Shown here piece after piece: positions 35,802 to 43,891 of a DNA stretch of 64,000 bases. The DNA comes from Rhodobacter sp. CZR27 (lineage in GTDB: Bacteria > Pseudomonadota > Alphaproteobacteria > Rhodobacterales > Rhodobacteraceae), in NCBI RefSeq assembly GCF_002407205.1, contig NZ_CP023549.1, forward strand, positions 1-64,000, written 5' to 3'. Numbering within the stretch: the stretch's first letter is position 1; every line of letters starts with the position of its first letter. The translations under genes and the position numbers were made by a program. A model generated the notes under the pieces. The model searched no databases. It was not told the origin of the DNA and was given only the letters and a program-made list of their open reading frames with translations.

Positions 35802-36745
35802 TCCGCGGCCACCTTGATGGTCCTGCGACAGGCCGCGGCATAGAGTGCGGCCGCCGCGCAGGAGGCCATGCGCGCCCGCACCGGATCGGCGCGCGAGGTC
35901 AGGATGATCGGCACCCGCGCCCCCAGCACCAGCCCCGCGGCATCGGCATGTGTCAGGAAGGTCAGGTTCTTTGCCAGCATGTTCCCCGCCTCCAGATCCG
36001 GCACCACGAGGATCTGCGCATGTCCCGCCACCTCGGAATCGATGCCCTTGATCCGCGCGGCCTCGGGGTCGATCGCATTGTCGAAGGCGAGCGGGCCGTC
36101 CAGCAGCCCGCCGGTGATCTGGCCGCGCTCGGCCATCTTGCAGAGTGCGGCGGCATCGAGGGTCGAGGGGATCTTGGTGGTGACGGTCTCGACCGCCGAC
36201 AGGATGGCGACGCGCGGCTTGGTGCGCAGGATGGCCGTCCAGAGGTCGATGGCGTTCTGGACGATGTCGCGCTTGTCATCGAGATCGGGGAAGATGTTGA
36301 TCGCGGCGTCGGTGATGAACAGCGTCTCCTCGTGGCCCGGCACGTCCATCACGAAGACATGGCTGATCCGGCGCGCGGTGCGCAGCCCGGTCTGCTTGTC
36401 GGTCACCTCGCGCATCAGCTCGTCGGTGTGCAGGCTCCCCTTCATCAGCAGCTCGCCCCGCCCGGCCCGGATCATCGCCACCGCCTGCGCTGCGGCCGCA
36501 TGGCTGTGCGGCGCGTCGACGATCTCGGTTCCGCCAAGGTCAAGGCCGCATTGCGCGGCGACGGCGCGGATCCGCGCCTCGGGCCCGACGAGGATCGGCA
36601 CGATCAGCCCGGCCGCGGCGGCCTCCATCGCCCCGCGCAGCGAGGTCTCGTCGCAGGGATGCACCACGAGCGTGACCGGCGGAACCTCGGCCTGGGCCGC
36701 GGCGATCAGCCGGTCGTATTTGGAAGGCGTGGCAGGGATCTGCAT
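35798..36745 (-). CDS. pta: Phosphate acetyl/butyryltransferase (short form)
   Basis: A 315-residue phosphotransacylase without the extra N-terminal domains of long Pta, similar in size to Ptb. Recognisable blocks are [47 protein letters not shown] and [15 protein letters not shown], and a C-terminal [13 protein letters not shown]. It moves an acyl group from CoA to phosphate. Together with the downstream kinase it forms an acyl-CoA to acid plus ATP route. GGAAGGAGAGAG precedes the start, and the DUF3141 gene ends 42 bases upstream. Whether it prefers acetyl-, butyryl- or hydroxyacyl-CoA cannot be read from sequence. Confidence 0.9.
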   Translation of the reverse strand: MQIPATPSKYDRLIAAAQAEVPPVTLVVHPCDETSLRGAMEAAAAGLIVPILVGPEARIRAVAAQCGLDLGGTEIVDAPHSHAAAAQAVAMIRAGRGELLMKGSLHTDELMREVTDKQTGLRTARRISHVFVMDVPGHEETLFITDAAINIFPDLDDKRDIVQNAIDLWTAILRTKPRVAILSAVETVTTKIPSTLDAAALCKMAERGQITGGLLDGPLAFDNAIDPEAARIKGIDSEVAGHAQILVVPDLEAGNMLAKNLTFLTHADAAGLVLGARVPIILTSRADPVRARMASCAAAALYAAACRRTIKVAAE

Positions 36746-36787
36746 GAACTCTCTCCTTCCCGTGGCAGGCGCCGGCGCGCCCGCGGA

Positions 36788-39001
36788 CTATTTCGTCACC
36801 GCCTTGACCTTGGACGGTTCCCGCGCGGGCTGGTCCGCCGCCGGCCCGGACAACTCCGGCGTGGTCGGCGCAAAGATCGCCTCGACCCGGCGGAGCCGGC
36901 GCCCGGCCTCGGCAGTCAGCGGCCCGCGCGCGGCGACGATCTCCCGGATCACCTCGAGTGCGGCCCGGCGCACCTCGGGCCGGTCGGGCAGCAGCCCCGG
37001 CACGGCGGCCATGGCGGCCTCCTCGTCGATCTCGAGCATGTAGTTCTGCCGCCGGACCAGCAGCTTGAACTGGTCGAGCGGCAGCCGGTCGCGGGCCTTC
37101 TGTGCCTTCCTCAGCCGCCGGATGACCTCGAAGGCGCGTTCGTCGGCCGAGCCGAGGGCGCGCGAGACGTGCAGGAGGCTGCGGATCACCGCCGCATCGA
37201 TCCCGCCGGCAGAGAAGTCGGCGCGCAGCTCCTTCATCCGCTCCTCGACCAGCAGGCGGTGCAGCAGGCTCCGCGGCGCGGCCTTGGGCCTGCGGTTCGA
37301 TCCCCGCTCGATCCCGAGCGCGGCCTGCAGGACCGGTGAGCCGTAGATCTGGCGGAACGTCTCCTCCGACAGCTTCTCGACGGACTTGCGCCAATCGTCG
37401 AGTCCGCGGACGATCTGGCGCGACATCTGCTCCTGCAGGGCGAGGAAGGGGTTGTCGGGCGCGGCCGGCCGGCGGTTGGTGCGGACCTGAGCCGCGGCCC
37501 CTGTGATCCAGGCCATGAACGGGTTGGACCTGCCGAACATCCCGTATTGCAGGCGCAGCGGATGCAGTTCGCGCATCGTGCGCGCCACCGGCTCGCTGAC
37601 CATCGCACGCACCGCCGGCTGGGCGAAGGTGCGATAGAGCGCAAGGTTGATCTCGGACACCCGTGCCGCGGCGGCGAAGCGGCGCTCGTCCTCGAGATCA
37701 TTGCAGCCAAGGGCGCGGATGTCGTCGAGGCCGCGAGGCTCCAGCCGCAGCCGCCAGTCGCCTCCCACAAGCTCGGGCCGGTGCGTCTCCTCCTCCCGCG
37801 GGGTCAGCACCGCCTCGTAAAGCCCGGGCGGCAGCACGTCGATCAGGTCGATGTTCGAGGCGAACTCGTCATGCTCCTTCCGCGCGACGCCGGACGAGAC
37901 GAAGATGCCGAGATGCCCGACGGTATCGTGGACGGTGTAGACGATGGTCTGGCCGTAGCGGCGGATCTCGTCCTCGCTCTCGTAGAGGTCGAGGATCCAG
38001 TCCAGCGCCTGGGCCGGCGGGGTGATGTTGTCGCCCTTCGAGCAGAACACCACGATGGGCGAGCGGATGTTGCGCAGGTCGATCACGGTCCCGGCGTCGT
38101 CCCGGATCTCGCCGGCGGCCAGCTTGTTGCCGACGAAGAGGTCGTCCACGATGAACTGCATCTCCTCGGCGTTCAGCGTGACATGGCCGCCCCACCATTT
38201 CTCGAAGCCGAGGTAACGCTCGGCCTCGGTATCGATCTTGGAATAGAGGTTATACTGCTTGGTCCAGAGCGTGTTGGCGGGGTTCTGGTTCTCGAAGTTC
38301 TGCACGAGCCAGGCGCCGTCGAAGGTGCCGGCGCCCAGATCGCCCGCCAGCGCGGTCAGCCAGCTGCCGCCGAGCAGCCCGCCCGAGTAGCGCATCGGAT
38401 ACTGCCCCGTGACGCCAGCCCAGTAGGAGAGCGGCGTGCCCGCCACGATGACCGGCCCGAACAGCTCCGGCCTCAGCGCGGCAAGCATCATGACCGACCA
38501 GCCTGCCTGGCAGTTGCCGATCACGCAGGGCCTGCCCTCCGCCTCGGGGTGAAGGGCGATCACCTTCTCGAGAAAGACCGCCTCGGCGGCGATCACGTCG
38601 GGGATGGTCTGGCCCGGCACGGCGTCGGGCAGGAAGCCCACGAAGTAGCAGGGATGGCCCGCCTTCATCGCGACGCCGATCTCGCTGTCGGCCTTGAAGC
38701 CGCCGATGCCCGGCCCGTGACCCGCACGGGGATCGACCACGACAAAGGGCCGCATCTGCGGATCGGGTGCGGCGCCTTCCTCGGGCAGGATCCTTGCCAG
38801 AATGTAGTTGACCGGCCGGGGCAGGGTGCGGCCGTCGCAGACCAGCTCGGCGCGGAAGTTCAGGACATGCGGGGCGATCCCCTCGGCCTGCTCGGCATAC
38901 TGCTCCGCCCGCTGGCGCATCACGTCGAGGAACAGGGTGGCCCGCTGGGCCGCGTCGAGGACATATTCCGACGCATCGGTCGGCTTCGGCATGGTGGGCA
39001 T
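36788..39001 (-). CDS. DUF3141 PHA-synthase-like alpha/beta hydrolase
   Basis: A 737-residue protein. Residues 60-400 resemble a class III PHA synthase or acyltransferase of the alpha/beta-hydrolase fold. The nucleophile elbow is GNCQAGW with Cys164, the acid is in CSKGDNITPP (Asp324), and the histidine is in TVGHLGIF (His363). Family placement is DUF3141. Residues 450-720 are a helical extension with many charged residues, ending in a Pro/Ala/Lys tail. The ATG at 39001 has AAGGAG upstream; an ATG three codons later is possible. It heads the pta-ackA-fabI operon. I infer a thioester-handling enzyme using hydroxyacyl- or acyl-CoA; polymer synthesis is a hypothesis. Confidence 0.82.
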   Translation of the reverse strand: MPTMPKPTDASEYVLDAAQRATLFLDVMRQRAEQYAEQAEGIAPHVLNFRAELVCDGRTLPRPVNYILARILPEEGAAPDPQMRPFVVVDPRAGHGPGIGGFKADSEIGVAMKAGHPCYFVGFLPDAVPGQTIPDVIAAEAVFLEKVIALHPEAEGRPCVIGNCQAGWSVMMLAALRPELFGPVIVAGTPLSYWAGVTGQYPMRYSGGLLGGSWLTALAGDLGAGTFDGAWLVQNFENQNPANTLWTKQYNLYSKIDTEAERYLGFEKWWGGHVTLNAEEMQFIVDDLFVGNKLAAGEIRDDAGTVIDLRNIRSPIVVFCSKGDNITPPAQALDWILDLYESEDEIRRYGQTIVYTVHDTVGHLGIFVSSGVARKEHDEFASNIDLIDVLPPGLYEAVLTPREEETHRPELVGGDWRLRLEPRGLDDIRALGCNDLEDERRFAAAARVSEINLALYRTFAQPAVRAMVSEPVARTMRELHPLRLQYGMFGRSNPFMAWITGAAAQVRTNRRPAAPDNPFLALQEQMSRQIVRGLDDWRKSVEKLSEETFRQIYGSPVLQAALGIERGSNRRPKAAPRSLLHRLLVEERMKELRADFSAGGIDAAVIRSLLHVSRALGSADERAFEVIRRLRKAQKARDRLPLDQFKLLVRRQNYMLEIDEEAAMAAVPGLLPDRPEVRRAALEVIREIVAARGPLTAEAGRRLRRVEAIFAPTTPELSGPAADQPAREPSKVKAVTK

Positions 39002-39074
39002 GGTCGTCTCTGCTCCTTCGGGATCAGGCGGCACGCTTGCCCGGCAAGATTTTCGGGCAGGACCCCCGGCCGCA

Positions 39075-39088
39075 TTGATCCTGATCAA
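39075..39088. promoter_or_regulatory. FNR/FnrL-type box TTGATCCTGATCAA
   Basis: TTGAT-N4-ATCAA is a perfect match to the FNR consensus. It is centred about 80 bases upstream of the DUF3141 start on the minus strand. In Rhodobacter-type bacteria FnrL activates genes when oxygen is low. The site fits an operon whose pta-ackA genes conserve energy under oxygen limitation. It is about 290 bases from the DUF3300 start, so it is more likely to act on the DUF3141 side. Confidence 0.7.
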
Positions 39089-39161
39089 CCGGAACCCTGC
39101 GGTTTGCGCGGACCGGCAGGGATGTGGTTTTCCCTTTGGAGGGCCGGACGCAAGGCTTAAC

Positions 39162-39179
39162 ATGTTACACGCGTAACAT
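39162..39179. promoter_or_regulatory. LacI-family-type palindrome with central CpG
   Basis: ATGTTAC and GTAACAT are exact inverted arms around ACGC, with CG at the centre. This even-length, CG-centred form is typical of LacI/GalR regulators such as GntR of E. coli and carbon regulators of Rhodobacter. The site lies between the two divergent operons. The cognate regulator is not in the window. Confidence 0.5.
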
Positions 39180-39376
39180 CGCTTGGCGGGTCTGGCCCGC
39201 TGGACGTATCCTGCCCGAGCCGGAGGCGCTGGCGGTTCCCGCCGCCTTCCCGCCTTGGGCGACAGGAGCGGAGAGGCGGCGCTTTCCGCGATCATCAGGT
39301 GAACATCCGTCCCGCAGGGGCCGGGGGTCGAGTGCCCCCGTCGCGCCATGGGACGGTGGCCCTTCGGGAGGACAGG

Positions 39377-40720
39377 ATGCTGCGCAAGTTCAATCCGGTG
39401 CTCGTGGCGATGACGGTCGCGGCCGGCATGACGGCAGGGGCGCCCCTTTGGGCGCAGGAGGCGACGGTGACACCGGCTCCCGCCGCCGCGCCGGCCGCGC
39501 CGGCCGCGCCCGCGCCCTCGCTGCTGTCGCCGGACGAGATCGACACGCTGATGGCGCCGGTCGCGCTTTTTCCCGACCAGTTGCTCACGCAGATCTTCAT
39601 GGCCACGACCTATCCGCTGGACGTGGTGAAGGCGGACCGCTTCCTGAAGTCGTCCACGGCGCTGTCCGACAAGGAGCGCGCCGATGCCGTCGAGACGAAG
39701 GATTGGGACCAGAGCGTGCAGGCACTGGCCGCAGGCTTTCCCGACCTGATCGGGCGCATGGCAGAGCACATCGACTGGACCGAACAGGTGGGCGATGCCG
39801 TCCTTGTCCAGACCGACGACGTGCTCGACTCGATCCAGCGGCTGCGCGCGCAGGCGGAGGAGGCCGGCCATCTCGCCTCGAACGAGGCGCAGACGGTGAC
39901 GGTGGCGGCGGACGACACCATCACCATCGCGCCGGCCAATCCCCAGGTCGTCTATGTCCCGACCTATGACACCGAAACCGTCTATGTCCCCTCGACGGCT
40001 CCGCCGCCGACCGAGACGGTGATCTACGGGGACGGTGGCGCCGATGTGGGCGACGCGCTGCTGACCGGCGCCATGGTCTTCGGCAGCGCCATGATCCTTG
40101 ACGAGATCTTCGACGACGACGACGACCACTGGCACGGCTACTGGGGTTCGGGCGACATCGACTGGGATGACGGCGACCTGCGGGTGGGTCGCGACATCGA
40201 CATCGACGGCGACGTCAACATCGACCGCAACCGCGTGGACATCGATCGCAACCGGATCAGCGGCGACCGGATCACGGCGGGCGGCGACCGGACGGCCATC
40301 GCCGGCAACCGGATCGGCGACCTCGACCGCGAGGGCCTCGACCGCGAGCGCGACCGGAACTTCCGGCCCGACATGGCAAAGCGCGACGAAGCCCGGAAGA
40401 AGATCGAGACGCGGAAATCCACCGGCCAGCCGGTGGCTCGCCTGAACGACGGCGTGCAGCGTCCCGCCGGTGCGGGCCAAAGGGCCGGCACCAGCCCGAG
40501 GCCGAAGCAGGCCGCGGCCAAGCGGCCGTCGAAGCCGAAGGCATCCGCCTCGTCGCGGCCGACCAAGGTCTCGAAGCCTTCGCGGCCCTCCAAGCCCCGC
40601 GCTCATGCGGCGTCGAAGCCGCCGCCCGCCTTCCAGCGCAGCGGCGGGTCGCGGGCCAAGGCGGCATCGAGCCGCGGCCGCTCCAGTGCCGGTCGGTCCG
40701 GTGGGCGTGGGAGGCGCTGA
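39377..40720 (+). CDS. DUF3300 secreted protein with acidic repeats and basic tail
   Basis: A 447-residue protein with a signal peptide ending near AGAPLWAQE, then an Ala/Pro linker. The DUF3300 domain spans about 45-230, with LLSPDEIDTLMAPVALFPD and QLLTQIFMATTYPLDVV. VVYVPTYDTETVYVP follows. After a hydrophobic segment an acidic stretch (DDDDDHWHGYW) appears. A tandem array of Asp/Asn/Arg hexads (DIDIDGDVNIDRNRVDIDRN) follows near 275-305. The last 110 residues are rich in Lys, Arg, Ser and Pro. It is paired with DUF2950 just downstream, a known combination of unknown function. GGGAGGACAGG precedes the ATG at 39377. Confidence 0.85.
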   Translation: MLRKFNPVLVAMTVAAGMTAGAPLWAQEATVTPAPAAAPAAPAAPAPSLLSPDEIDTLMAPVALFPDQLLTQIFMATTYPLDVVKADRFLKSSTALSDKERADAVETKDWDQSVQALAAGFPDLIGRMAEHIDWTEQVGDAVLVQTDDVLDSIQRLRAQAEEAGHLASNEAQTVTVAADDTITIAPANPQVVYVPTYDTETVYVPSTAPPPTETVIYGDGGADVGDALLTGAMVFGSAMILDEIFDDDDDHWHGYWGSGDIDWDDGDLRVGRDIDIDGDVNIDRNRVDIDRNRISGDRITAGGDRTAIAGNRIGDLDREGLDRERDRNFRPDMAKRDEARKKIETRKSTGQPVARLNDGVQRPAGAGQRAGTSPRPKQAAAKRPSKPKASASSRPTKVSKPSRPSKPRAHAASKPPPAFQRSGGSRAKAASSRGRSSAGRSGGRGRR

Positions 40721-40724
40721 CATC

Positions 40725-41636
40725 ATGACGAACATCCCGACCAGAGGCTTGACGACCGCGCTGCTCGGATGTCTCGCGGCATCCGCGGCGGCGGAACCCG
40801 CCCGCTTCGCCAGCCCTGAAGAGGCCGTCGAGGCGCTCGTCGCGGCGGGAGAGGCGGCGGACCGCGCGGCCATCCTCAGGATCTTCGGACCGGAGTTCGA
40901 GGATCTGATCTTCACCGGGGATGCCGAAGCGGATGCGGCGGCACGGACCGGCTTCCTGCACGACTACGGCGTGCGGCACCGGATCGACCGCGGCCCCGAC
41001 GAGGCGATCCTGCATATCGGACGCGAGGACTGGCCGTTCCCGGCCCCCATCGTGCGCAAGGACGAGGGCTGGTCCTTCGATGGCGAAAGCGCGCGCGAGG
41101 AAGTCCGGCTGCGCCGCATCGGCCTGAACGAACTGGACGTGATCGATGTGATGCGGGCGGCCGTCAGGGTGCAGGCGCTCTATCGCCAGACCGACCATGA
41201 CGGCGACGGCGTGCTGGAATTCGCCGCCGGCATCCTCAGCACGGCGGGCACGCGGGATGGCCTCTACTGGCCCGACGAACCGGGAACGGAGCAGAGCCCG
41301 ATCGGGGCCTTCATCGCGCGCGCCTCGGCGGATGGCTACAATTTCGACGGCACCGACAGCGCGCCCGAACCCTATCTCGACTACTACTTCCGCATCCTGC
41401 AGAAGCAGGGTCCCTCGGCCCCCGGCGGCGAGATGGACTACATGGTCAATGGCAACATGCTCGCCGGGCACGCGATCCTGGCCTATCCCGCCAATTACGG
41501 CGAGACCGGGATCATGAGCTTCATGGTCGGCGAGAACGGGATCGTGCTCGAGGCCGACCTCGGTCCGGACACGCTGGCCATCGGCAACGAGACCACCGTC
41601 TTCGACCCGGGAGAGGGCTGGACAGCCGTGGAATGA
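40725..41636 (+). CDS. DUF2950 secreted protein
   Basis: A 303-residue protein with a signal peptide (LTTALLGCLAASAAAEPA). DUF2950 hallmarks follow: FASPEEAVEALVAAGEAAD, DWPFPAPIVRKDEGWSFD and RRIGLNELDVI, then a calcium-like DHDGDGVLEF. FRILQKQGPSAPGG and YPANYGETGIMSFMV follow near the C-terminus. It is always found next to DUF3300 in the genomes I know of; here only four bases separate them. GGGAGG lies ten bases before the ATG at 40725. The role is unknown; a periplasmic or outer-membrane-linked complex is plausible. Confidence 0.87.
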   Translation: MTNIPTRGLTTALLGCLAASAAAEPARFASPEEAVEALVAAGEAADRAAILRIFGPEFEDLIFTGDAEADAAARTGFLHDYGVRHRIDRGPDEAILHIGREDWPFPAPIVRKDEGWSFDGESAREEVRLRRIGLNELDVIDVMRAAVRVQALYRQTDHDGDGVLEFAAGILSTAGTRDGLYWPDEPGTEQSPIGAFIARASADGYNFDGTDSAPEPYLDYYFRILQKQGPSAPGGEMDYMVNGNMLAGHAILAYPANYGETGIMSFMVGENGIVLEADLGPDTLAIGNETTVFDPGEGWTAVE

Positions 41637-41715
41637 ACCTGTTGAGGGCCGGGAGGGTCGGCTGCCGGCCCCCCGTCGCCCGCCGGGTCGTGGCCGCGGC
41701 GCTGGCTGAGCTTCG

Positions 41716-42069
41716 TCACTCCTCGGGGGCGTCCCGGTCGGTCCGCTCGCGGTGCGCGTTGCGGATCATGTGGTCGGCCAGCGCCGCGGCGAAGGTCACG
41801 AACAGCCCGATCCCCGTCAGGATGTAGAACACGGTGAAGAGCTTGCCGACATCGGTCCGCGGTGCCAGGTCGCCGAAGCCGACCGTCGCGATGGTCACGA
41901 CCGAGAAATAGAACGCATCCACCCAGCGCCAGCCCTCCACCAGCCGGTAGAAGACGGTCGCCCCGCCGATCTCGGTCGCCGTCAGGCCCGCGATCACTGC
42001 CAGCCGCGGATCGCCAAGAACCCCCTTGAGGCCGAAGACCGCGTTCCCGACAAGCCTGACCCGCGGCAT
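41716..42069 (-). CDS. Two-helix potassium-channel-type protein
   Basis: A 117-residue protein with two membrane helices (about 22-45 and 75-98) flanking a pore loop TIATVGFGDLAP. The TVGFGD filter is that of K+ channels (Ion_trans_2). No RCK or cyclic-nucleotide domain follows, so it may form a simple tetrameric pore or pair with another subunit. It lies six bases after the HdeD-like gene on the same strand, with which it probably forms an operon. Confidence 0.87.
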   Translation of the reverse strand: MPRVRLVGNAVFGLKGVLGDPRLAVIAGLTATEIGGATVFYRLVEGWRWVDAFYFSVVTIATVGFGDLAPRTDVGKLFTVFYILTGIGLFVTFAAALADHMIRNAHRERTDRDAPEE

Positions 42070-42075
42070 GCCCGG

Positions 42076-42591
42076 TCAGGCCCGGCGCCGGATCTGCAAG
42101 GCCAGCGCGGTCAGCATCGCCCCGCTGGAGATCAGCTCGATGGCCAGCAGCACGCCGAGCAGGATCGCGGCCGAGGCCGGGAAGTCCGAAAGAACCATCG
42201 CGCCGAGCAGCACCGACAGCGCGCCGGACAGCAGCATCGGCCAGAAGATCGGCGTCGTCCGCAGCACGAAGGACAGCGCCACCTTGGCCAGGCCGCTGAC
42301 CAGGAAGAATATCGCGGCCAGCAGCGTCAGCGCGATCAACCCCTCGAGCGGCCGCGCCAGCAGCGAGATGCCGATGACGAGGCCGAAGGCCCCCACCACG
42401 CCGGTCCAGAAGCGGGCGGCGCCAGGACCGCCGCGGAAGGCTGAGAAAAGCTGCAGCGCCCCGGCCACGAGGAACAGCAGGCCGGTCAGATGCTCTGCCG
42501 TCAGGCTGGCCGCAAACGGATTGACCAGCGCAAGGATGCCGCCGGTCAGCGAGACCAGACCGGCTATCAGACACAGGACCCAGAAGCTCAT
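42076..42591 (-). CDS. HdeD-family (DUF308) membrane protein
   Basis: A 171-residue membrane protein with about six helices arranged as three pairs. GGILALVNPFAAS and GAMVLSDFPASA recur at equivalent positions, the internal repeat typical of HdeD/DUF308. In enterobacteria HdeD contributes to acid resistance. Here it is next to a K+ channel gene and divergent from phnA. Confidence 0.88.
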   Translation of the reverse strand: MSFWVLCLIAGLVSLTGGILALVNPFAASLTAEHLTGLLFLVAGALQLFSAFRGGPGAARFWTGVVGAFGLVIGISLLARPLEGLIALTLLAAIFFLVSGLAKVALSFVLRTTPIFWPMLLSGALSVLLGAMVLSDFPASAAILLGVLLAIELISSGAMLTALALQIRRRA

Positions 42592-42756
42592 GAACAGTCA
42601 CCCTTGAAATCCCGGCATCTGCCGGCAGGGCCATACTGGGCGAAACCATCCCTCCTTGTCCATCTGCGCCGGGCCGCGGCGGCATCGTCGCATTGCGCGT
42701 CCGCATGGCGGGATGTAGGGGAACCATCCGCCCCACGGGAACGACAGGAGACGCCG

Positions 42757-43272
42757 ATGCCGCAATGCTCCCTCTGCCAAGGCCAGGAGGCGACCCTGCT
42801 GGAGGTGGGGCCGCGGGGCGACAGTGTCCCGGTATGCGCGACCTGCCGGGCAGGCATCGAGGCGGGTCCCGTGGACGCGCCGCACTGGCAATGCCTGAAC
42901 GAGGCGATCTGGAGCCCGGAACCCGCGGTTCAGGTGCTGGCCTGGCGTCTCCTGAAGGCCATGCCGGAAGCGCCCTGGGCGCGCGACCTGCTCGACATAG
43001 CAATGCTGGAGGCGGACACGCTCGCCTGGGCCGAGGCGGGGGCTTCGGGCGCTGCCACGATCGTGCACCGCGACACCCACGGCGCCGTGCTGTCGAGCGG
43101 AGACACCGTCACGCTGATCAAGGACCTGCCGGTGAAGGGTGCGGGCTTCACCGCCAAGCGCGGCACCGCCGTGCGCAACATCAGCCTTGTGCCTGACAAC
43201 GAGCGCCAGATCGAAGGGCGTGTCGAAGGCCAGCGCATCGTGATCCTGACCGAGTTCGTCAAGAAGTCCTGA
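42757..43272 (+). CDS. phnA: PhnA/YjdM-family zinc-ribbon protein
   Basis: A 171-residue protein with an N-terminal zinc ribbon (CSLCQG and CATCRAG). The C-terminal PhnA domain carries SGDTVTLIKDLPVKGAGFTAKRGTAVRNI, split here by glycines, and ends RIVILTEFVKKS. The family was named for phosphonate use but the true role (possibly phosphonoacetate-related or a general stress role) is unsettled. ACAGGAG precedes the ATG. No phn lyase genes are nearby. Confidence 0.87.
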   Translation: MPQCSLCQGQEATLLEVGPRGDSVPVCATCRAGIEAGPVDAPHWQCLNEAIWSPEPAVQVLAWRLLKAMPEAPWARDLLDIAMLEADTLAWAEAGASGAATIVHRDTHGAVLSSGDTVTLIKDLPVKGAGFTAKRGTAVRNISLVPDNERQIEGRVEGQRIVILTEFVKKS

Positions 43273-43545
43273 GGCGCCCGACGGCCCTGGCCGTGGTGCC
43301 CTGAACCGGGCTCGGTCCAACCGGCGCGGGAAGATGATGCCTCCTGCGACCTCCGTCCGGTCTTCAGCGCCACCTCGGGCGAAGAAACTGCTTGCCGCGG
43401 CAGCAGATCCCGGCCGATGCGTCCACCCATCGGCAGAAGCCATGCCAAACGGCTTGGCAGACTGCGCCCGACGGCCATATTGTGCCGCAGGCTTTGCCCA
43501 AGGGGCTGGAGGCTCAACATTCACCATCACCGGAGGGAGACCCTC

Positions 43546-43809
43546 ATGAACGACGACCGCGAAGTCCGCATCCGCCAGCGCGCCTACGAACTCTGGGAGA
43601 CGGCAGGACAGCCCGAGGGCTGCGAGCAGGAGCATTGGTATCTCGCCGAGGCCTCGGTCGCCGCCGAGGAGGAGCCGGCAGCGCCCGCTCCGAAGCCGCG
43701 CGCCCGCAAGGCCAAGGTCGAGGCCGAAGACGCCGCGCCGGCACGGACAAAGGCGGCCGCTGCGCCGAAGAAGCCGCGCCGGAGCAAGTCGGCCGAGAAC
43801 GCGGCCTGA
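43546..43809 (+). CDS. DUF2934 protein with histone-H1-like tail
   Basis: An 87-residue protein. Residues 1-40 carry the DUF2934 signature (RIRQRAYELWE...G and EQEHWYLAE). The rest is an Ala/Pro/Lys/Arg tail with PKPRARKAK and PKKPRRSKS patches, like bacterial H1-type DNA-binding tails. DUF2934 proteins are often stress-associated and of unknown function. CGGAGGGAGACC precedes the ATG. The 273 bases upstream hold no gene I can recognise. Confidence 0.82.
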   Translation: MNDDREVRIRQRAYELWETAGQPEGCEQEHWYLAEASVAAEEEPAAPAPKPRARKAKVEAEDAAPARTKAAAAPKKPRRSKSAENAA

Positions 43810-43891
43810 CATCAGGGTGAATCCACTCGGGGATCAGCGCCTGTCGTGGTCGCTGGTCCCGCGATCCGGAAGACGGTCGGTCCGCTTCGCC

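Larger units (their letters stand above)
39002..39376. other. Divergent regulatory region between DUF3141 and DUF3300 operons
   Basis: This 375-base gap contains two well-formed operators: an FNR-type box at 39075 and a LacI-type palindrome at 39162. No protein or RNA gene is recognised. It presumably drives both the DUF3141 operon (minus) and the DUF3300-DUF2950 pair (plus). Confidence 0.5.

Noticed and set aside
39002..40915. Minus-strand upstream extension of the DUF3141 frame across DUF3300
   Set aside because: The extension is antisense to the signal-peptide-bearing DUF3300 gene. The ATG at 39001 has its own ribosome site, and family similarity begins there.
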